Source: Bacteroidales bacterium (lineage in GTDB: Bacteria > Bacteroidota > Bacteroidia > Bacteroidales > Bacteroidaceae). Taken from it: 64,000 nt of DNA. Below, piece by piece: positions 15,558 through 24,273 of the stretch (within the stretch, counting starts at the first letter, position 1; each line of letters begins with the position of its first letter). The notes beneath the pieces are model-generated. The model saw nothing but the letters and a program-made list of their open reading frames with translations, was not told where the DNA came from and made no database searches. The stretch lies in the NCBI GenBank assembly GCA_015060865.1, contig SUXS01000017.1, positions 1 to 64,000 on the forward strand. The letters are read 5' to 3'. The translations under genes and the position numbers were made by a program.

Positions 15558-16750
15558 AGCTTAGGCGGAAACCGTCCATCCAGTTTCCTACGATACGTAT
15601 CTACAGCAAGGATAAAATAGACCACTACCTGTATCCACAGAACCAAGAGTTCTGTGGATACTACATTTAGTGGAGCATCCATACAGTTAAGCATCACGAA
15701 AGCCAATGTCCCAGAAGCAGCAGGAACTATATAATGAGCAATCTGCCAATACCATGGCATTAGTTCCAACGGATAGGACACCCCCGCCAAGAACAACAAC
15801 CCAATAGAAAAAAAGGCTATAAGCAGAATGGGAGCCTCGGGATCAGCATACCATCGTGACAAAAAAAGCCCTAAGAAAGAGGTTCCCAACAGGTAAGGGG
15901 TAAGCAGACAAAACAGCTCACCCCATGACGCCATATGGGGAATATCGAAGAATAGCGGAAGTATCCCAAACATAAACAACGAAAAAATACCATAAAGCAG
16001 GCAATATACAAGACTCTTCCCTACCACAATCTGAAATGCCATGCCACAAGAGGAGAGAGTATCCTTGGTATACAATACTACCGGCGGAGATTTCTTCTCT
16101 GTCCCCGCACGCATAGCTACAAGCATCATTAGGGTCTGAAATAGTATCAACATCAGCACGGAGGGGATAAGATAAATGCCATACCCCTCCAAAGGATTAT
16201 ACAGAGCATAACCGACAACCTCCACCGGTGCTTGAGTGGCTACAGCAGCCAAGCCTGACAAAGGCAGATTACCGATAAGTTGCTGGCGATACACCCCATC
16301 CATTGCCTCCATCACCTGAAGATTGGCCTTTGCCATTGCTTCATAATATAAAAAGGCCTCAGTAGACGCGTAGAACGGGAACACCGACTGTTGCCCTTCA
16401 AAAACAAGAGTCTCAAAATTTTCTGGCAAATACAATATTCCGAACACCTGAGCCGACAGCATCAAACGCTTAGCCTCAGCCATATCTGCCACGACATATT
16501 CAACCTGAACCTGTGGAGTAGCATCCATCCAACTCATATATTGACGGCTCATACTGGAATGCGAATGATCAACCACCACTATAGGCACATCATGCACTAC
16601 ATTGGGAGCATACATGTAGTTATAAAGAAACCCATAGGCAAAGATGCCGCCCAGCAGCACCAGCAATATTGAATAATCGGAGCTTATAGCCTTGAACTCC
16701 CGAACGGCAACATGCCACCACAATGAACGTTGCTTATCCAAAGGTATCAT
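15539..16750 (-). CDS. ABC-2 type exporter permease
   Basis: A 403-residue membrane protein of the YhhJ/ABC2_membrane_3 type. One N-terminal helix (SILLVLLGGIFAYGFLYNY), a large periplasmic domain (about residues 45-165), then five or six C-terminal helices (IPSVLMLILFQTLMMLVAM onwards). It overlaps its homologue at 16734-17909 by 17 bp and completes a TolC-HlyD-permease-permease operon. No ATP-binding protein gene is present in the operon. The substrate is unknown; homologues export drugs or hydrophobic molecules. Confidence 0.88.
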   Translation of the reverse strand: MIPLDKQRSLWWHVAVREFKAISSDYSILLVLLGGIFAYGFLYNYMYAPNVVHDVPIVVVDHSHSSMSRQYMSWMDATPQVQVEYVVADMAEAKRLMLSAQVFGILYLPENFETLVFEGQQSVFPFYASTEAFLYYEAMAKANLQVMEAMDGVYRQQLIGNLPLSGLAAVATQAPVEVVGYALYNPLEGYGIYLIPSVLMLILFQTLMMLVAMRAGTEKKSPPVVLYTKDTLSSCGMAFQIVVGKSLVYCLLYGIFSLFMFGILPLFFDIPHMASWGELFCLLTPYLLGTSFLGLFLSRWYADPEAPILLIAFFSIGLLFLAGVSYPLELMPWYWQIAHYIVPAASGTLAFVMLNCMDAPLNVVSTELLVLWIQVVVYFILAVDTYRRKLDGRFPPKLYSAVQ

Positions 16751-17909
16751 AACGATGAGAAAGAATTAGGCGCTTTAATCGAGGGAGCAGCAACAAAGCG
16801 ATCAAAGGATATAAAAGCAACAGCGCCAATATTGACCAACAGGAAGCCAAATATCCATTATAATATACAATCATCTGAACCAGCCGCGTAAAGTGGCGAA
16901 TGGGGAATAATGCAGCGACATAACGTACGATAGGAGACATTGCAGACAAAGGAAATGTAAGTCCTGACAAGGTTGCCCCCAACGACCCGACCATAGAGAC
17001 AACACTGATGACAAGCGAAAACGCCGGAAACAAAGAGAAAAGAACAACAGCTACACTCTGAGTAGCAATGACAAACAAGATAGAAGATAGTTGCAAAACG
17101 AACCAACTCCCCGAAAAAGGTATACGCACTATCTCGAAAAATATATAGTTGGCCAACAGGGCTTCTGCTGAAAAAAACAGGAAATAGGGCAGCAACTTTC
17201 CTAATACTGCTGCCAAGATATTGCCATTTGCAGCCTGCAACCAATTCTCACCTGTGGCATACTTCGTCTCATGCCCCATGGCATAAAGTGTAACCAGCAA
17301 CACCAATACCTGAAACATTATAAAGAAGATGGGCTGACTAAGATATGCAGCATAATTGAGCGACGGATTGTACAATGTATGGCTATCGGTTTCCATTGGA
17401 AGCAAAAAAGTTTCCATCGTATTCTCATCACCTCCCAACGCCACTGCATCAAGTACAATCGGTGCCATACGTACTGGCAACAGCCCCATTTCGAAAGCAG
17501 ACATCACTTCACCACCAACCGCCAATAGAGCATAATGATAATAGTAGCAAAGCGTAGCCCCTGCCCCACGCAGCATATCTGCCTCAAAATCGGGAGGGAT
17601 GGACAGATACCCATAGATTTCCTTACGCTCCAATGCCCTACGGGCAGCCATATCATCGGCATACCATGTCACGACATCAAAGGTAGGCACAGCTGCTATA
17701 TTACGTGCCACACTGCGTGAGGTAGCCGTGTTATCGGCATCAACAATGGCTATAGGTATCCGTTCCATCTGTCCCGTTCCAAATATAGTAGACATAAAAA
17801 ATATCAAGAACAAAGGCAACAGCACTACCGATAAAAAATAGATACGACGCGAACACATACGGCACCACTCACGCCGAAAGACTTGCAAGAAAGAACCTAC
17901 AACAGCCAT
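16734..17909 (-). CDS. ABC-2 type exporter permease
   Basis: A 391-residue paralogue of the next gene with the same topology: helix near residues 22-42 (IYFLSVVLLPLFLIFFMSTIF), periplasmic domain with VDADNTATSRSVARNI, and a C-terminal six-helix bundle with SAMSPIVRYVAALFPIRHF, a conserved feature of the family. It probably forms a heterodimer with the 15539-16750 product. It starts 3 bp after the HlyD-like gene stop, so expression is coupled. Confidence 0.88.
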   Translation of the reverse strand: MAVVGSFLQVFRREWCRMCSRRIYFLSVVLLPLFLIFFMSTIFGTGQMERIPIAIVDADNTATSRSVARNIAAVPTFDVVTWYADDMAARRALERKEIYGYLSIPPDFEADMLRGAGATLCYYYHYALLAVGGEVMSAFEMGLLPVRMAPIVLDAVALGGDENTMETFLLPMETDSHTLYNPSLNYAAYLSQPIFFIMFQVLVLLVTLYAMGHETKYATGENWLQAANGNILAAVLGKLLPYFLFFSAEALLANYIFFEIVRIPFSGSWFVLQLSSILFVIATQSVAVVLFSLFPAFSLVISVVSMVGSLGATLSGLTFPLSAMSPIVRYVAALFPIRHFTRLVQMIVYYNGYLASCWSILALLLLYPLIALLLLPRLKRLILSHRYDTFG

Positions 17910-17912
17910 CTG

Positions 17913-18908
17913 TCACCTATCCGTTACTGTCATCTCAAGCAAAACAGCCATTCCGGGCCGTAACCCTTCAACCTCTTGCGTAGGTCGCATCTTCACTGTA
18001 AAAGTACGCATATCATAGCTACCAACTTGCTTCGTCGACTTCCAGGTGGCGAAACTACCAAGCGGACTGATATAATAGACTTCAAACGGCACATCATCAC
18101 GCGCCAAAGCAGGAATGTTGGCTACAAAACGACGCCCCACACGGAAATGAGGCAGCAAATCTTCACGAATATTAAATACCGCATGACAATCTTTCAACAC
18201 CACCAAATTCATCACTGGAGCGCCAGGCGCCACCAGTTCGCCACGTTTGGGGAAGATATCGGCAATCTGTCCATCGGCCGGAGCGGTGAGCTTGGCATCC
18301 ACGAGCAAGGCTGCGACCTCTTCGACAGAGCTTTGAGCAACTTCCACCATTTTCTGTGCAGACACCTTATCTTCCTCCTGTGCTCCGTCACGCATCAAGC
18401 GATACTGCTCATAAGCTCCACGTTCAGCTGCACGAGCCGTCTCGAGAGCCGCCAGTGCTTCATCGAACCGTTGCTGAGGCACCACACTATCGTGAAAAAG
18501 GACATGCACACGGGTATAAGTTTTCTCGGCCAGTTCGGTTTGGCTCTTTGCCGCTTGCCAGAGTTGATAGGACGAAGCTATAATCTGTGTCCGAGTACCC
18601 GAATCTATCTTACGATTCTGTTCCTCCGCCACTTGACGCATAGCATCAGCCTGCCGGTAACGGGCTTGCACAAGTGGGCTATTGATTACTACCAACGTAT
18701 CCCCTCTCTTCACATCATCTCCTTCGGACACTAAAAACGAATCAATACGCCCCAACAGTTTTCCACTGACACGAATCTCCGTAGCTTCGACTTCACCTTG
18801 AAGCAGCATCGGGTCACGATGATTCAGTACCATTCCGATTACAACAATCAACAATACCAAGACAAGTACACTTGCAAAAGCCACAGATAATCCTTTATGG
18901 TTATTCAT
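17913..18908 (-). CDS. HlyD-family periplasmic adaptor (membrane fusion protein)
   Basis: A 331-residue protein from the ATG at 18908 (MNNHKGLSVAFASVLVLVLLI); this start overlaps the TolC stop by 8 bp and puts the membrane anchor at residues 8-28. The lipoyl/barrel-sandwich part is split: LLQGEVEATEIRVSGKLLGR near residue 38 and LTAPADGQIADIFPKRGELV near 210. Between them lies a long alpha hairpin coiled coil (about 85-195). The C-terminal beta-barrel ends with LRPGMAVLLEM. It should link the inner-membrane permeases to the TolC-like channel. Confidence 0.9.
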   Translation of the reverse strand: MNNHKGLSVAFASVLVLVLLIVVIGMVLNHRDPMLLQGEVEATEIRVSGKLLGRIDSFLVSEGDDVKRGDTLVVINSPLVQARYRQADAMRQVAEEQNRKIDSGTRTQIIASSYQLWQAAKSQTELAEKTYTRVHVLFHDSVVPQQRFDEALAALETARAAERGAYEQYRLMRDGAQEEDKVSAQKMVEVAQSSVEEVAALLVDAKLTAPADGQIADIFPKRGELVAPGAPVMNLVVLKDCHAVFNIREDLLPHFRVGRRFVANIPALARDDVPFEVYYISPLGSFATWKSTKQVGSYDMRTFTVKMRPTQEVEGLRPGMAVLLEMTVTDR

Positions 18909-20328
18909 ACATTCTACTATAATCGGTAAACACTTCTGGGGTACCACATAAAGCCAGCAGATTTATCAGAGCCACATCATACGCATAACAGGAGGCCAGA
19001 TGAGCCAATCGAGCATCGGCAAGCATGGTTTCTGCATCTATTAACTCGGCGGTTGTTGCCAATCCCTCCTTAAAAGCACGTGTACGTACACGAAGGAGTT
19101 CTTCGTTAACAGTCGTTACAGACCGCCATACATCAGCATCTGCACGTGCTTTTTCAAGAGTGACATACAACTCCGACAGTGTTACAGCCAGTTCTTCTTC
19201 TACCTTCTCACGCTCCAACACAAGCGATTGGCGGATTTGACGTGACTGCACTATTCGCTTTTCCCTTGCCAGTCCATCAAACAGATTCCATGTAAAGCCT
19301 ACCCCTACCATCGAACGAGGAAATAAATTGGACGGTATACCATGACTCCATATCGTATGCTTAGCAAACAGCGCGACATTTGGCAGATAATCACTCTGCG
19401 ACATGCGCAGTTGATCACCCGCAACAGCCTCCTGCAAGGCAAGCACCTTGATGGCAGGATTTCCCTTAGGTAACATTGCTGCAAACTCGGCATAAGGAGG
19501 CAATACTTCATTAACAAACAATGGCGAAACGGGGGTTATTCGGACAGTATCGTCAGAGATCCCCAATAATGTACGCAATGTCAACTGCCCTACCTGTTCG
19601 TCCATACGTGCAGCCTCCAACGCACTTCGTGCTTCTTCGTAAGCCACTTGCGCAACTAAACGAGCAGCCTTGTCTATCATTCCAACCTTTTCAAGGCGAA
19701 TGGCGTCGAAGTAATGCCGTTTCATCCCCTCCAATGCAAGACGCCTAACCTCTATCGTCTGTTGAATCAAGAAGAGACCATAATAACTTTCAACCAAGGC
19801 CACCAGTTCGGTCGCCTTTACTGCCGAACGATTTTCCTCAGCAACAGAAATCAGCCGACCGCCTATCCGCCTAGCCAGCAAACGGTCTCCTCCACTAAAA
19901 GCGACCCATTCTGCAGTCACATCCAATGTTGACAAATCGCGAGGCAGCAAGGGGAAAGAGAGTGTATAACTGCCAACCTTATCCAACATCCCACTTATCA
20001 ACACATCAGAGGGGAACAACTCGTGCACATGCTCCTTTATAGGATTGGTATACCGCGAAAGTTTCTGTTTCACCTCAACATCTTCGCTCAAGTGCACATA
20101 CATACCGGAAGTCTGAACCTGAGGATACCAAGAAGCATCAACTATACTACGCTCATCATGTGCAATCCTTACCTCCTGTTCTGCAATCTTTAACCCACGA
20201 CTAGCAGTAGACATCTGACGTAGAGCCTCATCAAAGCGAAGTTGACAAGAGGATTGCCCTGACAGCTTCCACGGGAAAACCAATCCCAGCAATACCCAAC
20301 AAATTATACGACCTGTGTACATAAGCAA
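18901..20328 (-). CDS. TolC-like outer-membrane efflux protein
   Basis: A 475-residue protein with a signal peptide (MLMYTGRIICWVLLGLVFP) and two homologous helical repeats of the outer-membrane efflux family (LRFDEALRQMSTASRGLKIAEQ at the start; a second repeat from about residue 265). The late motif RTRAFKEGLATTAELIDAETML is the characteristic TolC linker. First gene of the exporter operon. No clear promoter box was found in the 50 bp upstream, and no regulator gene adjoins it. Confidence 0.88.
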   Translation of the reverse strand: MLMYTGRIICWVLLGLVFPWKLSGQSSCQLRFDEALRQMSTASRGLKIAEQEVRIAHDERSIVDASWYPQVQTSGMYVHLSEDVEVKQKLSRYTNPIKEHVHELFPSDVLISGMLDKVGSYTLSFPLLPRDLSTLDVTAEWVAFSGGDRLLARRIGGRLISVAEENRSAVKATELVALVESYYGLFLIQQTIEVRRLALEGMKRHYFDAIRLEKVGMIDKAARLVAQVAYEEARSALEAARMDEQVGQLTLRTLLGISDDTVRITPVSPLFVNEVLPPYAEFAAMLPKGNPAIKVLALQEAVAGDQLRMSQSDYLPNVALFAKHTIWSHGIPSNLFPRSMVGVGFTWNLFDGLAREKRIVQSRQIRQSLVLEREKVEEELAVTLSELYVTLEKARADADVWRSVTTVNEELLRVRTRAFKEGLATTAELIDAETMLADARLAHLASCYAYDVALINLLALCGTPEVFTDYSRMYE

Positions 20329-20475
20329 TAGCCGGATTCAGATATTGCAACAACACAATGCCATCATCGTTTGTTCGAGTACTTCATCGCTGAGACAGAA
20401 GGTACTCTACCTATATGAATAATTTCCCATCAAAGGAAAGCGACATTCCAACTTCAACCGAGAAATTAACTGCTA

Positions 20476-20687
20476 ATGGACTAAAGTCCATCGTTTTAAT
20501 TAAAGACTAAAGTCTTGTCATCCTGAACGAAAGTAAAGGATTTCTTCGATAGTACGAGATTCTTCGCTACGCTCAGAATGACAAAAACGAGACATAAGAT
20601 TTACACAAACTAAAGTAACTGCAATGAATTGCAGGGTTTTAACCCCTAATTAGATAATAAATGTCACCATGGGGTTCCATGGTGACA
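20476..20687. repeat. cluster of short palindromes and a REP-like inverted repeat
   Basis: The 20329-20719 gap carries, in order: palindrome ATGGACTAAAGTCCAT (20476-20491); GACTAAAGTC (20505-20514); an imperfect inverted repeat of the widespread TGTCATnCTGAnCG type (20516-20583); CTGCAATGAATTGCAG (20619-20634); GGGTTTTAACCC (20634-20645); and an 11-bp hairpin TGTCACCATGG/complement (20662-20687). The last sits 33 bp after the trpB stop and may end its transcript. No gene is present. Confidence 0.6.
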
Positions 20688-20719
20688 AGAGAACAAGGGT
20701 ATACCTATCAAAGGCCGCC

Positions 20720-22087
20720 TTAATCGTGTACTATTTTATCCAATTGCTGCAAGTTGGCCGCGATCGTATCATCACTGATGCTATTGTTGATAAGGTTTCC
20801 TGCTAAATACTGGTCGTAGGCAGCCATATCAATGAGTCCATGTCCAGAGAGGCAGAAGAGTATGGTTTTCTCCTCACCCGTTTCAATACATCTCTTAGCC
20901 TCGCGTATGGTAGCTGCAATAGCATGACACGACTCTGGTGCAGGAATGATACCCTCAGCTGCTGCAAACAGCGTTCCTGCCTCAAACGATTCTATCTGCT
21001 CGACATCTACCGCCTCCATCAACTTATCCTTTAGCAACTGTGATACGACAAGACCAGCTCCGTGGTAACGAAGTCCACCTGCGTGAATATTCGCCGGACG
21101 GAAGTTATGTCCAAGCGTAAACATAGGTATCAGCGGTGTGTAACCCGATTCGTCACCAAAATCGTAATGGAACTCACCACGTGTCAGCTTCGGGCACGAT
21201 GCTGGCTCTGCAGCTACAAAACGAGTTGTTTTACCTTCCTTTATATTGTGACGCATGAAAGGGAATGCTATTCCACCAAAGTTGGAGCCTCCTCCAAAGC
21301 AAGCTATTATCACATCAGGGTATTCACCTGCCATCTCCATCTGTTTTTCGGCCTCAAGTCCGATAACTGTCTGATGCAATGTAACGTGCCCCATTACCGA
21401 CCCTAATGTATACTTACAGTTGGGTGTCATCCTTGCCAGCTCAACCGCTTCTGAGATTGCCGTTCCCAGCGAGCCTTGATGATTAGGGTATTTTGTAAGG
21501 ATATCCTTTCCTGCTCGTGTGGACATAGAGGGTGAAGGTGTCACCTGCGCGCCAAAAGTCTGCATGATGCTGCGACGATAGGGCTTTTGTTCGTATGACA
21601 CTTTTACCTGATATACAGCAGCCTCAAGTCCAAACACCTTGGCTGCATACGAAAGAGCTGCCCCCCATTGCCCCGCTCCAGTCTCCGTTGTAATATTGGT
21701 TACTCCCTCCTGTTTACAATAGTATGCTTGAGCGAGTGCAGAATTGAGCTTGTGCGAACCGATGGGACTCACACTCTCATTCTTGAAATAGATATGGGCA
21801 GGTGTGCCAAGTGCCTTCTCCAAGCCATAAGCACGCACCAAGGGAGTACTCCTATAATAGGTATACATCTCACGTACTCGTTCAGGAATATCAATCCAAG
21901 AATCTGTCATATTGAGTTCTTGGTGCGAAGCCTCACGTGAGAATAATTCATAAAGGTCCTCAGGTGTTACAGGATTACCCGTTTGGGGATGGAGCATCGG
22001 CATAGGTTTATTGGGCATATCTGCCTGAATATTGTACCATTGGGTTGGGATTTCCCGTTCCGATAAAATGAATCTTTTCTGTCTCAT
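20720..22087 (-). CDS. trpB: tryptophan synthase beta-like protein (TrpB2 type)
   Basis: A 455-residue PLP enzyme of the TrpB2 subgroup, longer than ordinary TrpB (about 395). The N-terminal extension includes MPNKPMPMLHPQTGNPV. Lys113 in SPIGSHKLNSALAQ should form the Schiff base with PLP; CFGGGSNFGG near residue 245 is the phosphate loop. It makes L-tryptophan from indole and L-serine and is encoded without trpA, as is usual for TrpB2, so it may salvage free indole. Control is visible directly: a leader peptide with three Trp codons, an antiterminator and a terminator precede the gene (22104-22306). Confidence 0.92.
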   Translation of the reverse strand: MRQKRFILSEREIPTQWYNIQADMPNKPMPMLHPQTGNPVTPEDLYELFSREASHQELNMTDSWIDIPERVREMYTYYRSTPLVRAYGLEKALGTPAHIYFKNESVSPIGSHKLNSALAQAYYCKQEGVTNITTETGAGQWGAALSYAAKVFGLEAAVYQVKVSYEQKPYRRSIMQTFGAQVTPSPSMSTRAGKDILTKYPNHQGSLGTAISEAVELARMTPNCKYTLGSVMGHVTLHQTVIGLEAEKQMEMAGEYPDVIIACFGGGSNFGGIAFPFMRHNIKEGKTTRFVAAEPASCPKLTRGEFHYDFGDESGYTPLIPMFTLGHNFRPANIHAGGLRYHGAGLVVSQLLKDKLMEAVDVEQIESFEAGTLFAAAEGIIPAPESCHAIAATIREAKRCIETGEEKTILFCLSGHGLIDMAAYDQYLAGNLINNSISDDTIAANLQQLDKIVHD

Positions 22088-22103
22088 AACGGTATTCGGT
22101 AAT

Positions 22104-22141
22104 TAAAAAAATCCGATGCTATCTTTTTCAGAGCACCGGAT
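22104..22141 (-). terminator. attenuator terminator in the trpB leader
   Basis: On the minus strand ATCCGGTGCT (22141-22132) pairs with AGCATCGGAT (22120-22111) around an 11-nt loop, followed by seven T (22110-22104). It ends only 17 bp before the trpB ATG, so it must be bypassed for expression. Its 5' arm (CCGGTGCTC, 22139-22131) can instead pair with GAGCGCGG (22196-22189) just after the leader peptide. Confidence 0.8.
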
Positions 22142-22194
22142 TCATGTTACATTACTATTTTTCCTAATTTGTATATGCACATCAGTAACCGCGC

Positions 22195-22254
22195 TCATTC
22201 ATCCATGCTGAGCCACCACCAAAATCCACAAGAGGTCACCAATGTCATTGTCAT
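22195..22254 (-). CDS. Trp-rich leader peptide of trpB (attenuation)
   Basis: A 19-codon frame, MTMTLVTSCGFWWWLSMDE, ends at TGA (22197-22195). AAGG lies 7 nt before the ATG. Three consecutive TGG codons (22221-22213) make it a tryptophan sensor: ribosome stalling there leaves GAGCGCGG (which begins inside the stop codon) free to pair with the terminator's 5' arm, while full translation covers it and lets the terminator form. GCTC in the Trp-Leu codons can pair with GAGC as the alternative 1:2 stem. It is a non-functional product in itself; its translation is the switch. Confidence 0.85.
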   Translation of the reverse strand: MTMTLVTSCGFWWWLSMDE

Positions 22255-22275
22255 ATCAAACCTTAATATTTGCAG

Positions 22276-22306
22276 CAAAGTTATCGTATTTTTATCTATT
22301 TACAAA
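22276..22306 (-). promoter_or_regulatory. promoter of the trpB leader transcript
   Basis: Minus strand: TTTG (22306-22303), 19 bp, TAACTTTG (22283-22276). Exact consensus. The transcript would start near 22270, about 15 nt before the leader peptide ATG. Confidence 0.75.
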
Positions 22307-22345
22307 CATATTGTCATAAAAGTTTACAATTCCACCAAAATAAGT

Positions 22346-22377
22346 AAAAAAAAGATGGAGGTAAGAATACCTCCATC
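22346..22377 (-). terminator. terminator of the SusCD/FAS1 operon
   Basis: GATGGAGGTA (22354-22363) pairs with TACCTCCATC (22368-22377); on the minus strand the stem is followed by eight T (22353-22346). It is 25 bp after the last susD stop. Confidence 0.85.
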
Positions 22378-22401
22378 CTTTTTATTCCACATCGTATAGA
22401 A

Positions 22402-24258
22402 TTATTTCTTGATATACCAATTATCTTGGAGCTTCAAACGGTCGAACAAGGTCTGATCCATAGGAGCATTTACCCCACCTCTCATTGCAATTTTTTCTGC
22501 CAGATATTCAGGGTCATTACGGCGAATGGCTACACGCATCAGGTCGTAGAATCGGTGCCCCTCAAAGGCTGTTTCAAGAGCCATTTCATCAATAATAAGA
22601 TCCTCTACCTGTAGAATCAAGAAATCTTTTTGAATACGTTCCACAAAACAGGTGTCTTCCGTTTCGTTCCAAACAGAATCAGTAATTACTTCCCAGCCAT
22701 ATGCATCATCGACATCCGAAACATAGTCAGTGATGTGAAGATATGTCGTATCGCTCAACGAGACGGTACTCGTTTTTATGTCCGTAACAGCATAATCGGC
22801 AAGAGTTAGTGTATAGTCATTATCCTTTTCAGAATAGCCACAACCACGACCATGAATACCCTTAAGCCTTACATTACCCTTAGTCCCTTCATAAAATACA
22901 GGAGAATAACGTTCCATAAAAGTTGCGTCTGCCCCATCATTTGGCTCTATTTGAGTGCAAACCTTTAATACATGGAAAGCCTCAGAAAATCGTCCCATTC
23001 GATTAAGCGCCTCAGCCATACGTAAATAAACCGTCCCTACACGATAAACCCAAATATGCCCGGATGAATATTTTGTATTTACCAGTTTCTCGTCGTTTAC
23101 ATCAAACTCATACCACAAATTGTCAGAGACCCCAAAATCAGGGATATAAGTATCTTCATCAATATAAGAGACAGCACCATACGTTGCATAAGGGCGTAGA
23201 TCTCCACATGAGAGTTCTTTCATCTTAGTTGCGTTGGTAGGCGACACATACTGATACATTTGTGCCTTGCCCAAATCCTGCCACAACTGAGAAGGAGACA
23301 TTTTACGTTGTCCATCATTCTCCTTAGTTGCACTAAAGATATTAGGCAAGCCGCTCTTTGCTCCATCCAACTTCGTTGTAGCCATTGGTATAAAGGCTAT
23401 AATTTCGTCATCATCCGGCATAAAATAATACCCCAAAGAGTTTATTGAGCCACGAGGAATTTCATTTTGTGAGTCCATCGCATTACCTACAACCTCTGCC
23501 ACGGTATTGGTAGTACTCATAATACTATTCTCATACAAATAAGCCGAATACATATCATAAGCCCTATTGTATTGTTGACTCCATAAGTACAAGTCACCCA
23601 AGACCAATTTTACCGGAAACAGCATTTTCGTTGACGGATAACCATAAATGGCTCCATAGACAGGTGATTTCGTATTTATATAAGGCAACAAATCGTTAAT
23701 AAAATAATCACAGACCTGTGCCAGATCATACCTCGGATAATCCTTCTCCGCCTCAGGAACAGTAAGAATAGGTTTCACCATAAAAGGTACCTCTTTGTAA
23801 GCCAAAACCAATTGCAGATAGGTCCAAGCACGAATCGCTTTTACGGCAGCTATCTCTCGCAACATTACTTGCTGGTTTGATACGATTATAGCCGTATCAA
23901 CCTTTGACAAATAATAGTTACAATTATTGATTACCTCATAGTAAGCACTATAATTAAGCATAGGGTTATCCAAGGACAAATCCTGATGCTCTATAAGCTC
24001 ACGCAAATAACTATCAGTATAAGAGTTTGCTTGCACAAGATCACCACGTAGTTCGCCCAAAAGCACATTCTGATCAGCCAACTGCTGGACCTTACTTAAA
24101 ATTCCCACCACGGAATACAACGAATCCGCCGCAGAAGACAATGCATGGCTATCTGCATCCTGAGTCATTGTAGAGCCTGTATCAAGCATATCCTCACATG
24201 AGGCCATGCCCATCAGCGCAAGGAAAGCAAATGCGTATACTATCTTATTTCTTTTCAT
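22402..24258 (-). CDS. SusD/RagB-family outer-membrane lipoprotein (second pair)
   Basis: A 618-residue lipoprotein: signal MKRNKIVYAFAFLALMGMASC with Cys21 followed by acidic residues (EDM), the pattern of surface-exported Bacteroides lipoproteins. SusD features are TPR-like helices (IRAWTYLQLVLAYKEVPFMV near 150), a late AEALNRMGRFSEAFHVL, and a C-terminal DEMALETAFEGHRFYDLMRVAIR. It should cap the SusC barrel encoded 15 bp upstream and help capture a ligand. It is longer than typical SusD (about 520-570), with an insertion around residues 470-540. Last gene of the operon. Confidence 0.9.
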   Translation of the reverse strand: MKRNKIVYAFAFLALMGMASCEDMLDTGSTMTQDADSHALSSAADSLYSVVGILSKVQQLADQNVLLGELRGDLVQANSYTDSYLRELIEHQDLSLDNPMLNYSAYYEVINNCNYYLSKVDTAIIVSNQQVMLREIAAVKAIRAWTYLQLVLAYKEVPFMVKPILTVPEAEKDYPRYDLAQVCDYFINDLLPYINTKSPVYGAIYGYPSTKMLFPVKLVLGDLYLWSQQYNRAYDMYSAYLYENSIMSTTNTVAEVVGNAMDSQNEIPRGSINSLGYYFMPDDDEIIAFIPMATTKLDGAKSGLPNIFSATKENDGQRKMSPSQLWQDLGKAQMYQYVSPTNATKMKELSCGDLRPYATYGAVSYIDEDTYIPDFGVSDNLWYEFDVNDEKLVNTKYSSGHIWVYRVGTVYLRMAEALNRMGRFSEAFHVLKVCTQIEPNDGADATFMERYSPVFYEGTKGNVRLKGIHGRGCGYSEKDNDYTLTLADYAVTDIKTSTVSLSDTTYLHITDYVSDVDDAYGWEVITDSVWNETEDTCFVERIQKDFLILQVEDLIIDEMALETAFEGHRFYDLMRVAIRRNDPEYLAEKIAMRGGVNAPMDQTLFDRLKLQDNWYIKK

Positions 24259-24273
24259 ATCTGTAATTCTTTA

